Source of the DNA: Micromonospora citrea
GTDB taxonomy: Bacteria; Actinomycetota; Actinomycetes; Mycobacteriales; Micromonosporaceae
Assembly: GCF_900090315.1 (NCBI RefSeq)
Contig: NZ_FMHZ01000002.1
Span: 1,590,501 to 1,654,500 of the forward strand
Reading direction: 5' to 3'
Length of the DNA stretch: 64,000 bases
The notes beneath the pieces are model-generated. The model made no database searches. It saw only the letters and a program-made list of their open reading frames with translations, and was not told the origin of the DNA. Of this stretch, positions 45,377 through 55,900 are shown piece by piece (the stretch's first letter is position 1; each line of letters starts with the position of its first letter). Both the position numbers and the translations under genes were made by a program.

Positions 45377-46201
45377 CTAGCGGGACAGGATCCGCTTGAT
45401 CGCCGGGCCGAGTGCGACCACGCTGGACGTGTCGTCGGGCTGGTGCGTCGCCCAGACCACGCCCCCCATGACCTCCGAGGGGTCGGCGAGATCGGGTAGC
45501 ACACGCTCCACCGTTGAGGAGCCCAGTTCCGTCAGCAGTCGACGGGCCAGATCCCCGTCACCGGCGATGGCTTCGGCGGGCCAGGTGGCGGTGCCGAGCC
45601 AGGCCAGCAACTGGCGCGCGACGGTCGCCGGGTCGGGCTCCGATTGGGTCAGCTTGGCGACCATCCGTGGTACGGACGATTGATCGACCTTGGCTGCCAT
45701 GTCTCCGGACATCCCACGCAACTCGTCGCGGAGGGCTACCGGTACACGATGCCGCGCCAACGCCTCGTCATCGCCGGCGGGCCTGAATTGGACATCCCCC
45801 TCGTCCAACCCCAACGCGCTGATCATCTCGCTCAACAGGCTTCTCGATCCGCCCTGAACACCCAACTCGGCGAAGAGGAGTTCCAGATCGACCGGATCCG
45901 CGGTCACAAGATCGACGCCGAACCGCTCCCGCTCCCAGGAAATAGCGCCTGGATGCACGGACGCGGAACCGACGAGATCATTGCCAGTGTCGTACAGCGC
46001 CAACGTCACATCACCGGGGCACCTGCAGATGTCCCTGGTCACCTCACCCGAGGTGGTCAATTTCCACAGCTTCTCCAGGGCCGCAACGTCCGTGACCTCA
46101 GCGAGCACCTCACGTTCCGACAGAGGAGGACCGTCCTCCCCTTCTGACAGGATACGAGCAATGCGGACACGGCCCCTTGCATCGTCGAGCCACTGCCGCA
46201 T
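45377..46201 (-). CDS. Hypothetical protein in immunity-gene position behind the RHS toxin
   Basis: A 274-residue soluble protein with no recognised domain and no signal peptide. It starts MRQWLDDARGRVRIARIL and contains a short cysteine pair (DICRCPGD near 60) and several acidic stretches (GLDEGDVQF). The DNA has visibly more A and T than the genes around it. It lies immediately downstream of the RHS gene on the same strand, where cognate immunity genes sit. A hairpin between the two (46271-46297) suggests separate transcription, which would keep immunity expressed. The ATG at 46201 follows AAAAAAGG at 7 bases; the frame is open for nine more codons upstream. The immunity role is inferred from position only. 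Confidence 0.7.
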   Translation of the reverse strand: MRQWLDDARGRVRIARILSEGEDGPPLSEREVLAEVTDVAALEKLWKLTTSGEVTRDICRCPGDVTLALYDTGNDLVGSASVHPGAISWERERFGVDLVTADPVDLELLFAELGVQGGSRSLLSEMISALGLDEGDVQFRPAGDDEALARHRVPVALRDELRGMSGDMAAKVDQSSVPRMVAKLTQSEPDPATVARQLLAWLGTATWPAEAIAGDGDLARRLLTELGSSTVERVLPDLADPSEVMGGVVWATHQPDDTSSVVALGPAIKRILSR

Positions 46202-46270
46202 TTGCTTACCTTTTTTCAATGAGTTCAAGGACGAACACCATCCTGGTCGTCGAAAGCGCTGAGCACAGCC

Positions 46271-46297
46271 CGGCCGGCACCGTAAAGGTGCCGGCCG
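46271..46297 (-). terminator. Terminator between RHS gene and immunity-like gene
   Basis: CGGCCGGCACC and GGTGCCGGCCG form an 11-bp stem around GTAAA, 11 bases after the RHS stop. Confidence 0.65.
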
Positions 46298-46307
46298 AAC
46301 TGTCGAG

Positions 46308-49300
46308 CTACCGCCTCACCACACTACATGCCGCCCAGTGACATGTGCCCATGCCAGGTTGGACCAGAGTGCTGAGCAGAGTGGGCTCGCTAACCCTCTT
46401 GGATCCCTCGCGAACCCTGAGACCACTCGCGGGCAGCAGAGTGAAGTTCGGCATGGATTCCCCAGAGCGATAGATTTTCACCGGCGCGGGGGAGGATCGT
46501 CCACTCTCGACCCTGAAGGCGTCCGTGTCCAGCAACTTCTTGGAGTAGGGCACGTAGACAGCGATCTCCGTGCCCTCCGGGACGGTGAAGTTGCCGTTCG
46601 CAGTGTCGTGCTTTCCGTGCCCGGCGAACACCACTTCACCGTCCGGACGCCCGCCTGGCATGATCGCTTTAGGCGGTGCCGGAGCAGCACGGGTACGCGC
46701 GGCATCCTCCGCCCGAGTGAGGATGTCGTCGGCCCACTTCCTGTTCTCCGCCCAGGTCATCAGGGCAGAACCCGCCCGACGGAGGGTGTCGACGATCGGA
46801 TCGATCTTCTTAATCAGCTTGATGGCCTTGCCCCAGGGCACCATGTCGATGAGCGCCCAGGCACACGCCTTTAGATCACCTCCGATACAGCCCATGATGT
46901 CGTTGATGCCGAAGAACTCGAGCAGAAGTTGACCGCCCGCCTTGACGATGATGTCAATGGCGTTCTGCTTCTTGACTTCCTTGGCGCGTTTGATCTGTTC
47001 GTCGGTCGGGCCGCCGTTCTTTCCGCCCTTGCCGCCGCCGTTGCCGCCGCCGGCCTCGTGTGCCGCCCGGGCCGCAGCCCAGTCGTCGTCGCCGCACTTC
47101 CCGCCGCAACCGTCGTTGTCGGCCTTGACGTCGTGGTAATTGCCATACATGTCCTCGTAGTCGCCATTGCAGGCGTCATCGGAGCAGGACTTGAGGCCGG
47201 TCGGGTCGGCGAAGGTGACCGGGCTGTTGTTGCCGTAGGCGTAGGCGTTCCACTGCTGCGGGTCCTTCAGATCCTGGATCGGGTCCACCGAGATGAACCG
47301 TCCCAGGCCAGGGTCGTACTGCCTGGCCCCGATGTTGGTCAGACCCGTCGGGTCCTTGTCGCCGCCGACGAAGCCCTTGCTGTTCGTCCACTGCGGCTGG
47401 CCCCCGCGCGGGCCGCCGTACGGGGTCTGCCGGCGGACGCTGACCGCCTGGGTGCCGGCGTCGATCGCGGTCTGCTGGGTGCCCTGGTGGTCGGTGTAGA
47501 GCCAGGTCAGCCCGGTCGGGGTCCGGTTGCCTACCGTCTTGCCGGCGAAGCTGTAGTAGCGGGTGCCGGTGACGACCGAGGTGTTCTCGCGCCGGATCTC
47601 CTGGCCCGGCAGGTAGAGGGTGGTGCCGGTGGCGTCGCGGCGGATCAGCCGCACGCCGCTCGCGTCGTAGATGTTGGTCTCGACGGTCTGCCCACCCGCG
47701 CTCACCGAGGCGAGCTTGCCCTCGGAGTTCCAGTTCAGCGTCTGGGAGTTGGTTCCGCTGTCGCAGGCGTTGGCGGCGCTGCCCGTCGGCCGGCAGGTCA
47801 TGTTGCCGGCGTCGTCGTACGCGTACTTCGTGGTGACCGCGGACTGCCCCGGCGCCTGGGTGACGACCTCGGTGACGGCGTGCGGGCGCACGACGTCCTT
47901 GCCGCTGTCGGGCGTCGTGTAGGAGCGGGTGGTGTCGCCGGCAGACGTGTGCACCTTCTCGCTGCTGCGGTTGCCGACGTCGTCGACGGTCCACTCGTGC
48001 CAGTACTCGGCCGGGCCGCCCAGGTTCGGCACGCTCGGGTCCGCGGCGCAGTCGATGCCGGACTTCGGCGTCCACGCGTTGGTCATCCGCCGCAGTTCGT
48101 CGTAGCGGAAGCACTGGGTGTCCGCCGCCCCGACCTCCGGGGTGTCCGCGATCGACAGGATGTTGCCGGCCGCGTCCCGGGTGAACCGGGTGTCCGCCAC
48201 CGTGCCGGTCGCGGTCTCCGGCTTGATCTTCACCCGGTCAACCCGACGGGTGGTCAGGTCGTAGTACGTGGTGTCCTGGACGTACACCCCGCCGTCGACC
48301 TTGCGGGTGGTCAGCGTCGGCTCACCGTACTGGGTGTAGTCCTGGCCGATGACGTAGCGGCCGACGTTGATCAGGTTGGTGGCCAGCTCCGTCGGCAGGC
48401 CGGTGACGGCGTCGAACTTCGTCTCGACCTTCTCGGTGGTGAGGCTGCCGCCGGCCGGGTACGTGATGCTGGCCGGGCTGCCGTCGTACGGCGAGTAGCC
48501 GTAGGCGTAGATCCACGTGCCGGCCAGGTTGGCGCCCTCGTTGGCCGGGATGACGTAGTTCGCGCCGGTCGGCTGGTAGCGGGTGTTGAAGCCCCGCACC
48601 TGCCACTTGTAGGCGTTGGCGGAGCCCGCCGACTCGTACCGGATGCTCTGGGTGAGCTGACCGCGGACGACCTGGCCGCTGTAGAGCTTGTCGTACCTCC
48701 ACTCGGCGAGCTTGTTCGCCGCCGCGATGCTGCCCTGGTAGAGGCCGATCCGGCGGCCCAACGAGTCGTACTCGTTGACGAGCACGTTGTCGTTGGCGTC
48801 GGTGGTCGACTCCACCTGGTCGTACACCGTGTAGGTGGTGGTGGTCGTGCCCTTGTCCGGGTCCTTCGCGGTGATCTGCCGGCCCTTGACGTCGTAGGTG
48901 TTGACCCACTCGTTGCCGCCGGTGTCCTTGACCAGCGTCAGCTGGCCCTTGCGGTTGTAGCTGTAGGTGGTGACGTGGTCGGGCTTGACCCCGGTCCGGT
49001 CGGGCCGCTGCCGCAGCTCAAGCGTCCGTCCCTCGATGTCCGTCTTCGTCGTGGTGATGGTGCCGCCGACCGGCGGGGTCACCACCGTGGTGTCGCCCAG
49101 GTAGCGGGTGGTGGTGCGCCACTTCTCGACGAGGTTGGTGACGCCGTCGGTGCCATAGAAGATCGCGTCGGTGGCCCGGGAGGCGTTGTCGTAGACCATC
49201 TTCGTCAGCGCCGGCACCGACCACTCCGGCTCCCACCAGAGCGCCCCGCTCGGCGCGCCCGGTTCGGCGTGCGCCTGGTAGGTCGTCACCGCCCGGCCGG

Positions 49301-52300
49301 TCGCGTCGTACAGCGTGTCGGTGACCACCCGGTCGCCGCCCACGCCGGCCTTCTGCGTCTGGCGCGGCCGCAGGAGGGCGTCCTTGATGTCGTACGACGT
49401 GAGGTAGCCGCCGCCGGCGTGGAGCACCCGGCTCTTCGTATACGGGTAGGCGTCCTTGTTCGGGGCGTAGTGGTAGGTGTATTCGACGGAAGGGCTCGTC
49501 GGATTCTCCGACTTCAACCAGCCGGCCTTCCAGCCCCGGGCCAGCCGGCCCATCGGGTCGTACTCCATGTCGGCGACCCGACCGTTGTAGTCCGTGGTCC
49601 GGATCGGCTGACCCCAGTAGGGCCGGGTCTCGATGGTGGTGGTCCAGTCGGTGGTGCTGCCGTTCGGGTCAGGCGTCTTCGTGACAACCTTCGTGACCGG
49701 TCCACCGGTGGCCGGCGTGTACTCCGTGGTCGCCGTTCGGCCGCGCACGTCGGTGGCGGTCTTCGGCCGCCCGTACGCGTCGAAGGTGGCCTGGCTGACG
49801 GTCTGCCAGACGGTGCCCCCGGCGGCCGACCAGTCACTGAGCTTGTCGACCCGGGTGACCGCGCCCGTGGTCGGCGCGGCGTCGATGCTGGTGGCGCCGT
49901 CGTAGAACTTCCGCTCGTCGGCGACGATGTCGTCCTGGGTCGCGGGCTCGGTCGCGCACGGCACCGCCTTGACGGTAAGCCGCTTGACCGTCTGCGTGAT
50001 GTTCGCAGCGGTGTTTCGCGTGTACTGATACGTGGTGCACTTCTCGTCGCCCGTCTTGGCGACGTCGCCGTCGGCCTGAACGGTCTCGATGGTGCCGTAC
50101 GTGTCGTGGAAGGTCGACACGTTGCGCGAGGTCCGCCACCCGGCGGCGCCGTCCACGCCAATGGCGACGGCGCTGTACGCGATCCGGGTGTTGGTCCAGC
50201 GGGCGGTGACCTCGTCGCCGTTGATGGTGCGGGTGGCGAGCGCCGGCGAGCGCCACGGCACGTTCACGGTCTTGCTGACCGGCTTGGTGTCGACGCCGTT
50301 GTAGACGACCTGTTCGCGCACCATGCCGGCGAACTGGTCCTCGTCGTACACCGTCTCGCTGCCCAGGGACGCCGCGACGGTGACGCTGCGGCTGCCGCCG
50401 GTCTTGGTGAGCCGGTCGCCGTGCATGCCGCGCAGGAAGGTGGTGCGGGTCAGGGTCTGCGCCGGGGCGTCGCCCTTGCGCACCTCGACCTGGGCGAAGC
50501 CGCGGAACTGGTTCCACGTCTTGCGCTTCGGCTTGACCAGCCCGTTGTCGTCGGCGTAGTGCCAGGCGGGGTCGCCGAGGAACCGGTAGTAGGTGTTCTG
50601 CACCGGCTGGCCCCGGTCGGAGCCGTTGGCGACGACCATCAGGTCGGACTCGGACACCTGCTTCACGACGTACTTGTGCCAGTACTCGGTGAGTTCCTTG
50701 CTGGAGTCGTACGGGTCGGGGCCGACCACCGGGTAGCAGAGCCGGGTGTTGGTCTCCGGCGCCGACGGCAGGCTGCTGGCGGTGCAGTCGGGCAGGCTGT
50801 AGGTGACCTGGATCTTGCCGCCGGTCTCGGTGACGATGTTGCCGATCCGCATCCGGTTGTTGCTGGTGTTGTTCTTGGTGAGCACCCGGTTCGGCATCGA
50901 CACCGGCACGAAGGTCACCGCCGGCATGGTCTCGGTGCCGCCGACGAGGCCCTTGTACTGCACCGAGCTGAGCCACATGCCCGCGTGGTCGCTGCCGTCA
51001 CCGACGGCCGGGTAGGTGTGGCCGAGCGTCCACGAGTCGACGGGCTGCCAGGCCGGGGTGGTCTTGGTGGTGTCCCACACCTGGGTGGTGACGGTGGACA
51101 GCCGCTTGGTGGTCCAGAACGTCGGACCGTAGTTCTCCTTGCAGTCCGCCGCGCCGGCCGTGCACTCCTGGTCCCACGGCACGTCCTTCCAGTGCGCCGC
51201 GTCCTTGACGTGGCAGTCCGCCGCGCAGCGGTCGACGCTGGTCAGCACGACCTGCGCGAGGGGGGTCACCGACCGGTCGGTGGCGCCACGGTCCCAGGTG
51301 CCGTAGTCGATCCGCTTGAGCACGCCGCCCCGGGTGTAGAGGGCCTTGTTGGTCGAGGTGGCGTTCTTGCCGTAGTAGTTGGTCTCCTTGTCGTACCAGT
51401 ACGACAGGGTGTTGCCGCGCGGGTCGACGACGTAGTCGAGGTTCCACCGCCAGGTCTGGTTGCAGAACGACGAGGCGAACGACGAGACGTTGCACGGCTC
51501 GTCGGCGTGGTTGCCGGCGACGGGGACGGTCCAGGCGGAGTTCGTCGCGCTGCCCTGCCCCGGCAGGTTGTTGAGGCCGAAGAAGTACTGCACGCCGTCG
51601 GACGTGGTGACCTTCCAGTGCTCACCGTTGTCGTCGCCGTTGCCGGCGCCGGTCAGCTTCTCGATCTTCGAGCCGTCCTCGTTGCGGGTGTGCCACCCCT
51701 TGCCGGTCTCGAAGATGAGCTCGCCGCCGCGCCCGTTCAGCGACAGGGTGGCGTTGTCGGACCGCCAGCACTGGTCGCCGGTGCGGTTGGTGCTGTTGTT
51801 GCCGCCGGTCATGTCGTCGGCGCACGGCACGTAGCTGCGCTCGATGTAGCCGGACCAGAGGTCGAAGCCCTCACCGACCCAGGACGGCTGGCTGTTCGAC
51901 GCGTCCGACTGGCCGTCGACCTTGTCCGAGGTGTAGGACAGGCCCAGGGTCGGCGCCGGGCCGCCGACGGCCGGCGGCATCCGCATCGGGTACGACCAGC
52001 TGAACCCGCCCGTCGACGTGCCCGCCGACCAGGTGGCGCTGGCCGACATCGGGGTGGCGGAGAAGTCGCCCTCGGGGCCGGAGGAGCCGGCCGCCAACGC
52101 CACGAGCGTGGCGGCGGATCCGGCGACCCGCGCGTCCGCCGGGACCGACACCTCGGCGGTGACGGAGCCGCCGTCGTTGCGGGACTTCAGCGGCGTGGCC
52201 GCGCATCCGGTCTTCTCCGGCGTGCGCAGCCCGCACTCCGGCACCTGCCACAGCCTGAGCCGGGACGACCAGTTGCCGCCGAAGGCGTGCCTGAAGCCGC

Positions 52301-52868
52301 GGTAGTCCACCGACACGGTGGCGGCGGCCGGCTTGGCCGCGTCGGCGCCGGGCGCGGTGGTCGCGCCCGCCCCGGCCGCCGGCCGGCCGGCGGCGCCGCC
52401 GACGCGCAGCAGCAGGCCGTCGCGCCAGCGCGCCGGCACCGCCGCCCGGTCCAGCACCTCCACCGACACCGCCGACGCACGGTCGCCCGCCGCGCCCGGG
52501 GCGCGGCCCACCGACACCGGCAGCGCGCCCGCCTTCACCGGCGCGACGGCGGCCCGCCGCTCGCCGGCCGGTGCGGCGGGCAGGGTCACGGACGCCTTGC
52601 CGGGCTTCGGCCACACCGGGGCGGCGAGCTTGGCGCTCTCGGCCTCCTTGACGGGGTACGCCCGCCCCTGCGCGGTGGAGCCGTGCTTGTCGAGCTTCTC
52701 GCGCTGGCCGGTGAGCTTCGCCGCGTCGGGTGCCGCCTGCGCGGGCACCGACAGGCCGGAGACGGCGAGCGCGCCGGTGAGCGCCGCCGCGACGACGGCA
52801 CGCAACCGGTTGTATTGCTTTGCCTGCTTTCGTGGCGGTTCGAGGGGTTGTTTCGGGACGCGTTTCAC
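46308..52868 (-). CDS. Secreted RHS/YD-repeat polymorphic toxin
   Basis: A 2186-residue exported protein. The signal region (RLRAVVAAALTGALAVSG to AQAAP, about 22-46) follows a basic start. After an Ala/Pro-rich segment comes an SpvB-like N-terminal beta region (LGLSYTSDKVDGQSDAS near 300), then YD repeats from about 1080 (TEYTPATGG, YDPMGRLARG, YSYNRKGQLTLVKDTGGN), and the RHS core end YDPGLGRFISVDP...FADPTGL near 1890. The last 294 residues form the variable tip: a Gly/Asp-rich linker, a helical stretch (GGDLKACAWALIDMVPWGKAIK) common before toxin domains, and a final 110-residue domain starting VVFAGHGKHD. Its GTG follows GGAGG. It should deliver the tip outside the cell; the tip's activity is unknown, with some likeness to Stv-type domains. 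Confidence 0.88.
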   Translation of the reverse strand: MKRVPKQPLEPPRKQAKQYNRLRAVVAAALTGALAVSGLSVPAQAAPDAAKLTGQREKLDKHGSTAQGRAYPVKEAESAKLAAPVWPKPGKASVTLPAAPAGERRAAVAPVKAGALPVSVGRAPGAAGDRASAVSVEVLDRAAVPARWRDGLLLRVGGAAGRPAAGAGATTAPGADAAKPAAATVSVDYRGFRHAFGGNWSSRLRLWQVPECGLRTPEKTGCAATPLKSRNDGGSVTAEVSVPADARVAGSAATLVALAAGSSGPEGDFSATPMSASATWSAGTSTGGFSWSYPMRMPPAVGGPAPTLGLSYTSDKVDGQSDASNSQPSWVGEGFDLWSGYIERSYVPCADDMTGGNNSTNRTGDQCWRSDNATLSLNGRGGELIFETGKGWHTRNEDGSKIEKLTGAGNGDDNGEHWKVTTSDGVQYFFGLNNLPGQGSATNSAWTVPVAGNHADEPCNVSSFASSFCNQTWRWNLDYVVDPRGNTLSYWYDKETNYYGKNATSTNKALYTRGGVLKRIDYGTWDRGATDRSVTPLAQVVLTSVDRCAADCHVKDAAHWKDVPWDQECTAGAADCKENYGPTFWTTKRLSTVTTQVWDTTKTTPAWQPVDSWTLGHTYPAVGDGSDHAGMWLSSVQYKGLVGGTETMPAVTFVPVSMPNRVLTKNNTSNNRMRIGNIVTETGGKIQVTYSLPDCTASSLPSAPETNTRLCYPVVGPDPYDSSKELTEYWHKYVVKQVSESDLMVVANGSDRGQPVQNTYYRFLGDPAWHYADDNGLVKPKRKTWNQFRGFAQVEVRKGDAPAQTLTRTTFLRGMHGDRLTKTGGSRSVTVAASLGSETVYDEDQFAGMVREQVVYNGVDTKPVSKTVNVPWRSPALATRTINGDEVTARWTNTRIAYSAVAIGVDGAAGWRTSRNVSTFHDTYGTIETVQADGDVAKTGDEKCTTYQYTRNTAANITQTVKRLTVKAVPCATEPATQDDIVADERKFYDGATSIDAAPTTGAVTRVDKLSDWSAAGGTVWQTVSQATFDAYGRPKTATDVRGRTATTEYTPATGGPVTKVVTKTPDPNGSTTDWTTTIETRPYWGQPIRTTDYNGRVADMEYDPMGRLARGWKAGWLKSENPTSPSVEYTYHYAPNKDAYPYTKSRVLHAGGGYLTSYDIKDALLRPRQTQKAGVGGDRVVTDTLYDATGRAVTTYQAHAEPGAPSGALWWEPEWSVPALTKMVYDNASRATDAIFYGTDGVTNLVEKWRTTTRYLGDTTVVTPPVGGTITTTKTDIEGRTLELRQRPDRTGVKPDHVTTYSYNRKGQLTLVKDTGGNEWVNTYDVKGRQITAKDPDKGTTTTTYTVYDQVESTTDANDNVLVNEYDSLGRRIGLYQGSIAAANKLAEWRYDKLYSGQVVRGQLTQSIRYESAGSANAYKWQVRGFNTRYQPTGANYVIPANEGANLAGTWIYAYGYSPYDGSPASITYPAGGSLTTEKVETKFDAVTGLPTELATNLINVGRYVIGQDYTQYGEPTLTTRKVDGGVYVQDTTYYDLTTRRVDRVKIKPETATGTVADTRFTRDAAGNILSIADTPEVGAADTQCFRYDELRRMTNAWTPKSGIDCAADPSVPNLGGPAEYWHEWTVDDVGNRSSEKVHTSAGDTTRSYTTPDSGKDVVRPHAVTEVVTQAPGQSAVTTKYAYDDAGNMTCRPTGSAANACDSGTNSQTLNWNSEGKLASVSAGGQTVETNIYDASGVRLIRRDATGTTLYLPGQEIRRENTSVVTGTRYYSFAGKTVGNRTPTGLTWLYTDHQGTQQTAIDAGTQAVSVRRQTPYGGPRGGQPQWTNSKGFVGGDKDPTGLTNIGARQYDPGLGRFISVDPIQDLKDPQQWNAYAYGNNSPVTFADPTGLKSCSDDACNGDYEDMYGNYHDVKADNDGCGGKCGDDDWAAARAAHEAGGGNGGGKGGKNGGPTDEQIKRAKEVKKQNAIDIIVKAGGQLLLEFFGINDIMGCIGGDLKACAWALIDMVPWGKAIKLIKKIDPIVDTLRRAGSALMTWAENRKWADDILTRAEDAARTRAAPAPPKAIMPGGRPDGEVVFAGHGKHDTANGNFTVPEGTEIAVYVPYSKKLLDTDAFRVESGRSSPAPVKIYRSGESMPNFTLLPASGLRVREGSKRVSEPTLLSTLVQPGMGTCHWAACSVVRR

Positions 52869-52916
52869 TGTGCCTCCACAGGCGCGGTCGATGGGTCGGA
52901 ACGGAGGTGGGAGGGG

Positions 52917-55900
52917 TCAGTCGACGGGCTCGACGGTCTCGGCCGACTCGGAGTTGAAGAGGATCTTGACGGCGGTGTCCGTGAGCGCGCCCTGGTACAG
53001 ACCGAGGTCGTCGACGTCACCGCGCAACCGGTTGACCATGCCCGGGGTGCCCCCGGCCGCGGTCCACTGCGCGCCACCCACGGCCAGCGGTCCGGTGGCG
53101 TCGAACGCTCCGGTGAACGTGCCCGAGAAGGGAACGGTGGCTTCCAGGACACCGTTGACGTAGAGGCGGATCTGCCGCCGGGCGACGTCGTGGACCCCCA
53201 CCAGATGGGTCCAGCGGGACAGGTCGTCCTCCACGTTGATGGCCTGCGACGTCATCAGCGCCTCCCTGCTGTTGCCGTCGACGTCGCTGTCCGCCCCGAA
53301 GACGGTGAACGACCACCGGTACGCCGTCACGCCGTTCTCCACCCGATCCCGCAGCCCCAGGTAGAAGGCGGACTGCTTCGCTCCCCGCTGGGACACGACC
53401 GTCTGGACGCCACCCAGCGCCGACGGGCGTACCCAGACCGCGACCGAGAAGGACTGGTCGGTGCGCAGGACCCGGCCGTTCTGCCAGACGGGGTTCTGCG
53501 GCTCGCCGAGGTTGTCCTGCGACAGGCCGTACTCGCGGGTGGTCAGGCCGTAGTAGGGGTCGGCGGTGTCCTCGGTGAAGTGCACCGCGTCGAGCAGCAG
53601 CCCGTCGTCGCGGTGCCCGGCCCCGACGTTGCTGCCCTGGGTGAGGGCCAGCCGGCGGCCGAACTGGCCGGCCTCCGGAGCGCTGCACAGCGTCGGGTCG
53701 AGGAACTCCTCGTAGCAGGGCTGGGCGCCGGAGAAGGTCCAGTCGCCGACCTTGACGGCGCTGAGCATCCCGGGCTCGTCGAAGCCGCCCGACTCCGGGT
53801 CGTCGGCGGACTGACCGACGAAGTCGTGGTCGACGAGGGTCCGGTCGTAGACCTGGACGTCGGCCAGGTTCCCCTTGAACCAGTTGCTCGCGGCGCCGGA
53901 ACTCCAGCCTCGTCCCAGGACGAACCTGCCGCTCGCGCTCCACGGCGTGGCGGTACGGGCGGCCTCGGCGGCGAGGGTGCCGTTGACGTAGAGCCGGACC
54001 TTGCCCGCGGTCTGGTCGTAGACGCCCGCGACGTGCGTCCACCGGCCCACGTCCGCCGTGGTCAGCGGGGCGCTGCTGGAGGCGACCCGGCTCGCACTGG
54101 ACTGGAGGTCGGTGTCCTTCATCAGGAACGACCAGCGCGGTGTCGCCGGCGAACCTTCGAGCCGCGTGCCGAGGTGGAACCCGGCGGCGCTCACGCCCTC
54201 CTGGGCGGCCACCACCATGTCGGTCGTCGTCGGCAGGGAGTTCAGCCGCACCCAGCCGGCGACGCTGAACGATTTGGTGGTGTCGACGACCCTGGTCGTG
54301 GTGGTCAGCGCCGAGGAGGTGCCGTTGAACGAGGCCGTCTCGCCCCGGATCAGCCTGAGGTCACCGGTCCAGGAGACGCTGCCGCCGGTGAAGGAGTTGT
54401 CGCCGGCCAGCATCGGCTGGCTGTCCGCCATCGGTCCCGGGTCGACGCCCGGATAGTTCTCCAGTCCCCAGCGGGCGACGGCGGGCGTCGGCCGGGCCGC
54501 GGTGAACTCGTGCGAGCCGTAGCCGACGTTGCCGGCGCCGTCGACGGCGGAGACGGAGATGGTGTTCTGGCCGTACTTCGGCACCATGAGCGACACGCTG
54601 GCCTGCTTGCCCGTGACGCGGAACCCCGTCGACGGGTCGATCCAGGTGCCGGTCGTGGCGGCGATCTCCGTGGTGGGCGGGTTCACCCAGCCGTACCGGA
54701 ACTTCGTCACGGTGGTGTCGGTGGAGCGGACCGCGAAGGTGGCCACGGTGCCCGGCACCGGGGGCGCGGAGGTGAGCGTCGCGGTCACGGGCGGCACCTT
54801 CGTGTCGGCCACGAACTTGCACCAGTCGGACCAGACGCTGGTGCGGCTGTAGGGGGCGGGGTCGGTGGCCCTGGCGCGGAACGCGTACGTGACGGCCTCG
54901 GACACGGTCACCGCCGCCGTGGTGGAACGGCCGCCGGCGGGCACGGATGCTCCGGCGGGTGGCGTCCGGCGCGGCGTCGACGCGTCGATGACCCCGCTGG
55001 CGGGCACCTGCACCCACTCGTACGCCGTGGCCAGCGCCTGGGTGCTGTCGGCGTCGGGGAAGATCGCCGAGAACGTCGGCTTCAGGGTGCCGACGACCAG
55101 CGTGGTGTTGGCCGGGCAGGCCACGCCGGCCGCCTGGAGGCTGCTCGGCTTGCCGGGGATGTTGTCGTAGTCGACCACGAGCTTGGCGTTGTTGGGGAAG
55201 AACTTCTTCCACCTGTCGGTGGTGGACTCGCCCGAACCGTCGGTGGCGCTGCACGCGCAGAACGCGAACGTGATGTTCGTGGCGTTGCTGGTCGCGTGGG
55301 TCTGGATGACGCTGGTGACGGCCGAGCCGGTGAAGTTGACCGTCATGTCCGGCTGCGGGGAGTCCGAGCAGCCCGAGCCCTCGTTGGCGTGCGAGCTGGC
55401 CGAGGACTTCAGGCTGTTCAGCTTCGGCGACCAGCCGGTACGCGGCGTCGAGGCGATGCCCCCGGAGTGGTACATGTACGTCGGCGTGTTGCCGCAGGAC
55501 CAGGAGTGGTCGAGCTTCATCTGCACGTACGCCGACTCGATGTGCTTGCCCCGCATCGCGGTGAGGGGGAAGTCGAAGAACGACCGGTAGAGCTTGCCGG
55601 AGTCCGGGTCCCTGCCGACGCGGGCGACGGTCGTGTCGGTGTTGTTGGAGTTGTTGTTGGTCGCGTACGCCCATCGGGACTTGCCGGTCGACCAGGCGGG
55701 GTCGATGTAGACGGGGTAGGCCGCGTCCGGTGCGAGCAGCTTCGCGTCCGGCCGCAACACCAGGTCGCCGCCGGCCACCTCGACACCCACCGGCGCGGTC
55801 TTCGCCGCGTCGCCCGGCGCCGCCGACGACGACCGCGACGGCAGCCCGCCGCCGGTCCGGGCGTCGGCGCGGTCCGCTGCGGCCGAACGGGCCGGGGCAG

